64,000 nucleotides of DNA, taken from Kozakia baliensis. GTDB lineage: Bacteria > Pseudomonadota > Alphaproteobacteria > Acetobacterales > Acetobacteraceae. This document shows, in pieces, positions 61,710 through 64,000 of the stretch. The notes below the pieces were generated by a model, which saw only the letters and a program-made list of their open reading frames with translations, did no database searches and had not been told where the DNA came from. The translations under genes and the position numbers were made by a program. Within the stretch, counting starts at the first letter, position 1, and every line of letters starts with the position of its first letter. The DNA is taken from contig NZ_CP014676.1 in NCBI RefSeq assembly GCF_001787335.1, positions 1 through 64,000 of the forward strand. Direction: 5' to 3'.

Positions 61710-64000
61710 GCGACGCCTTCGTTCGGGTGCGTGGCGCACGCGAGCATAATCTCAAGAACGTCGACGTGGATATCCCGCGCGATCAGTTCGTCGTCTTCAC
61801 CGGCATATCGGGCTCGGGCAAGTCGTCGCTCGCATTCGGTACACTCTACGCCGAGGCGCAGCGCCGTTATCTCGAATCGGTCGCACCCTACGCTCGCCGA
61901 CTGATTGATCAGGCTGGCGTGCCCGAATTCGGTGCCATCACCGGTCTGCCTCCAGCAGTCGCACTCCAGCAACAGCGCGGCGCTCCCAGCGCGCGTTCCT
62001 CGGTCGGCAGCGTCACGACACTTTCCAGTATGATTCGCATGCTCTACTCGCGCGTGGGTGCGTATCCGCCCGGCCAGCCAATGCTTTACGCGGAGGATTT
62101 CTCTCCCAATACAGTCGCGGGCGCTTGTCCGACGTGTCATGGGATCGGCCGCATCTACGATGCGACAGAAGCGACGATGGTTCCCGATGACAGCCTGAGC
62201 ATTCGCGATCGTGCAATCGCGGCCTGGCCGCCGGCGTGGCATGGGCAGAACCTGCGCGATATCCTGGTCTCGCTCGGATATGACGTGGATACACCGTGGC
62301 GCGACCTGCCGCGCAAGGATCGAGACTGGATCCTTTTCACGGACGAGCAGCCTACCGTGCCCGTCTATCCCGGCCTGACGCCTGAACAAACACGTGCCGC
62401 TCGCACGCGAAATGCCGCGCCGGATTACCAGGGCACGTTTACCGGCGCTCGCCGGTATGTTCTTGAAACCTTCGCCAACACGAAGAGCGCGCTGATGAAG
62501 AAGCGCGTATCGCAGTTTATTATCGGCGGCGACTGCCCGACCTGTCATGGCAAGCGGTTGAAGCCTGCGGCCCTGACGGTGACCTTCGCCGGTCTGGATA
62601 TTGCGACGATCGGGGAATTGTCGCTCCTGAAGTTGCGCGATCTTCTCTTCGCTGTCGCCAACGGTGAGGCGACGCCAGGCGATGCCGCCCATGCCGGCGA
62701 TGTTCTCGATGCAAACAGTCGTGCAGCCGCAACAGCCGATCGCGTGGCGGCAGGTGGATCGGCGCACAAGACTGCGCCCGATGTTCGACGCACGCCGCAT
62801 CTGTCGGATGAAAAGCGCGTCGCCGCGCGTCGTCTTGCTGCCGAGGTGCTGGAACGCCTGACACCGCTGATCGATCTGGGCCTTGGCTATCTCTCGCTCA
62901 ATCGGAGCACGCCCACCCTGTCATCAGGTGAGCTGCAGCGGCTGCGCCTTGCGACGCAGGTGTCGTCCCAGCTTTTCGGGGTCGTGTATGTGCTCGACGA
63001 ACCGTCAGCGGGACTACATCCCGCCGACGGCGAGGCGCTTTTGTCGATTATCCACCGCCTGAAGGACACGGGAAATTCGGTTTTCGTCGTCGAGCATAAT
63101 CTGGACGTCATCCGTCAGGCGGACTGGCTGATCGACGTGGGGCCGGGTGCGGGCGAAGGCGGCGGCACAATTCTCCATAGTGGGCCGCCCGATGATCTGC
63201 GACGAGTAAAAGCTTCCGTCACCCGGCAATACCTGTTCCCCAAGACGCGCCCCGCGACACGCGCGCCCCGCAAACCGGACGCGTGGCTGCGGCTGCAGGG
63301 TGTAACGCGCAACAATCTACGCAAACTCGACATTGATCTGCCGCTCGGCTGTTTCACCGCCGTGACCGGGATCTCGGGATCGGGCAAATCCACCTTTGTC
63401 AGTCAAGCCCTGCCGGACCTCATTGCGGCCCATCTCGGCAGCGTCCCGCCGCCCGCAGACGAGGAAGGAACGGATCCGCTGCTCGATACAGAGCAGGCAC
63501 CGACTGAAGGACGCATTGTCGCGGGGTTCGAGCGAATCAAGCGCCTCGTCCGGGTCGACCAGAAGCCGATCGGACGAACGCCCCGTTCCAATCTCGCGAC
63601 CTATACCGGGCTGTTCGATCACGTCCGCAAGCTGTTCGCAGAAACGGAACTTGCGCGGAAACGCCGCTACGGCGCCGGACGGTTCTCGTTCAATGTTGCG
63701 CAGGGACGCTGCCCGGTCTGTGAGGGTGAGGGCTCCGTCATGGTCGAGCTGCTCTTCCTACCAAGTGTCTACGCACCGTGTTCCGCGTGTCACGGCACCC
63801 GATACAACGCCGAAACGCTGGAGATTACCTGGGGCGGTCGCACCATTGCCGACGTACTGACACTGACCGTGGACGACGCGTGCACATTTTTCGCAGGTGA
63901 GGCGTCCTTGACGCGCTCGCTCGGCGTCCTCCGTGAAATCGGGCTCGGCTATCTCCGGCTTGGCCAGCCTGCGACGGAGCTTTCCGGCGGCGAGGCTCAG
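61706..64000 (+). CDS. UvrA2-type excinuclease subunit, truncated by window
   Basis: 765 codons to the window end. The first ABC domain has Walker A FTGISGSGKSSLAFGTLY near residue 34, zinc-finger cysteines ACPTCHGIGRI and DCPTCHGKRLKP, and a signature LSSGELQRLRLATQ near 410. The second has Walker A VTGISGSGKSTF near 555 and RCPVCEGEGSVMVELLFLP. The UvrB-binding domain and first zinc module are missing: sequence goes from SVGSVTTLSSMIRMLYSR straight to VAGACPTC. That is the UvrA2 architecture. Coupled to the DUF3422 gene by ATGA. Confidence 0.9.
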   Translation, partial: MSDAFVRVRGAREHNLKNVDVDIPRDQFVVFTGISGSGKSSLAFGTLYAEAQRRYLESVAPYARRLIDQAGVPEFGAITGLPPAVALQQQRGAPSARSSVGSVTTLSSMIRMLYSRVGAYPPGQPMLYAEDFSPNTVAGACPTCHGIGRIYDATEATMVPDDSLSIRDRAIAAWPPAWHGQNLRDILVSLGYDVDTPWRDLPRKDRDWILFTDEQPTVPVYPGLTPEQTRAARTRNAAPDYQGTFTGARRYVLETFANTKSALMKKRVSQFIIGGDCPTCHGKRLKPAALTVTFAGLDIATIGELSLLKLRDLLFAVANGEATPGDAAHAGDVLDANSRAAATADRVAAGGSAHKTAPDVRRTPHLSDEKRVAARRLAAEVLERLTPLIDLGLGYLSLNRSTPTLSSGELQRLRLATQVSSQLFGVVYVLDEPSAGLHPADGEALLSIIHRLKDTGNSVFVVEHNLDVIRQADWLIDVGPGAGEGGGTILHSGPPDDLRRVKASVTRQYLFPKTRPATRAPRKPDAWLRLQGVTRNNLRKLDIDLPLGCFTAVTGISGSGKSTFVSQALPDLIAAHLGSVPPPADEEGTDPLLDTEQAPTEGRIVAGFERIKRLVRVDQKPIGRTPRSNLATYTGLFDHVRKLFAETELARKRRYGAGRFSFNVAQGRCPVCEGEGSVMVELLFLPSVYAPCSACHGTRYNAETLEITWGGRTIADVLTLTVDDACTFFAGEASLTRSLGVLREIGLGYLRLGQPATELSGGEAQ

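Noticed and set aside
61523-62800. 425-residue minus-strand ORF opposite uvrA2
   Set aside because: Antisense shadow; the plus-strand frame is UvrA2.
1-64000. CRISPR arrays, rRNA and tRNA genes
   Set aside because: No repeat-spacer array, rRNA sequence or tRNA cloverleaf was noticed; the only regular direct repeats are the iterons.

Overview
The window reads as part of a large GC-rich plasmid from an alphaproteobacterium, most likely an acetic acid bacterium (Acetobacteraceae). The plasmid call rests on two iteron-type replicons with RepA initiators, a ParA partition locus, anti-restriction genes, a DotA/TraY-type transfer cluster, a resolvase, a Fic toxin module and an IS21 element. The alphaproteobacterial call rests on a GapR/DUF2312 gene, an ImuA-ImuB-DnaE2 cassette behind a GTTC-N7-GTTC SOS box, and a gene resembling the RHE_PE00001 family of alphaproteobacterial plasmids. 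The family-level assignment is an inference from gene content, not a search result.

Layout. 0-8 kb: small, mostly unrecognised plasmid genes on both strands, including DUF2726-like and NERD-like nuclease-related proteins. 8.1-14.3 kb: SOS-controlled imuA-imuB-dnaE2. dnaE2 is broken: about 82 N-terminal codons and about 250 C-terminal codons flank a 2.5 kb replicon made of five G-run iterons, repA and an upstream ribbon-helix-helix/HTH gene, and most of the polymerase is missing. 14.4-19.4 kb: a minus-strand run of UvrD-type helicase, small genes, a GIY-YIG-like protein and a toprim/DUF3991 primase-like protein. 19.5-33.9 kb: a minus-strand array of anti-restriction and maintenance genes (ArdC, ArdB/KlcA, a long ParB-domain protein, a 1704-residue methyltransferase-helicase fusion like phage P1 DarB). 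Five copies of a hairpin element lie in the leaders of this array. 34-36.7 kb: a second replicon with a small partition partner, parA, repA and six 15-bp iterons around an AT-rich core. 36.8-41.3 kb: resolvase, an RHE_PE00001-like gene, Fic toxin with its partner, and GapR. 41.5-50.6 kb: type IVB-like transfer genes (DotA/TraY, TcpQ-like, secreted proteins, lipoprotein, DsbG-like protein). 50.8-54.4 kb: a double-HTH regulator and a complete IS21 element. 54.5-64 kb: metabolic and stress cargo (amidohydrolase, LysR/reductase pair, second LysR, glutathione-independent formaldehyde dehydrogenase, frameshifted DUF3422 gene, and UvrA2 running off the end).

Two signals stand out beyond the genes. 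First, five hairpin elements with conserved cores and differing but self-complementary closing stems precede transcription units of the anti-restriction region, all in one orientation. They could be single-strand promoters or structured leaders. Second, the 10-mer GTCGCATGAT occurs 13 times on both strands. In eleven cases it points to a start codon 35-43 nt downstream, linking many small genes, gapR and the transfer genes into one apparent regulon.
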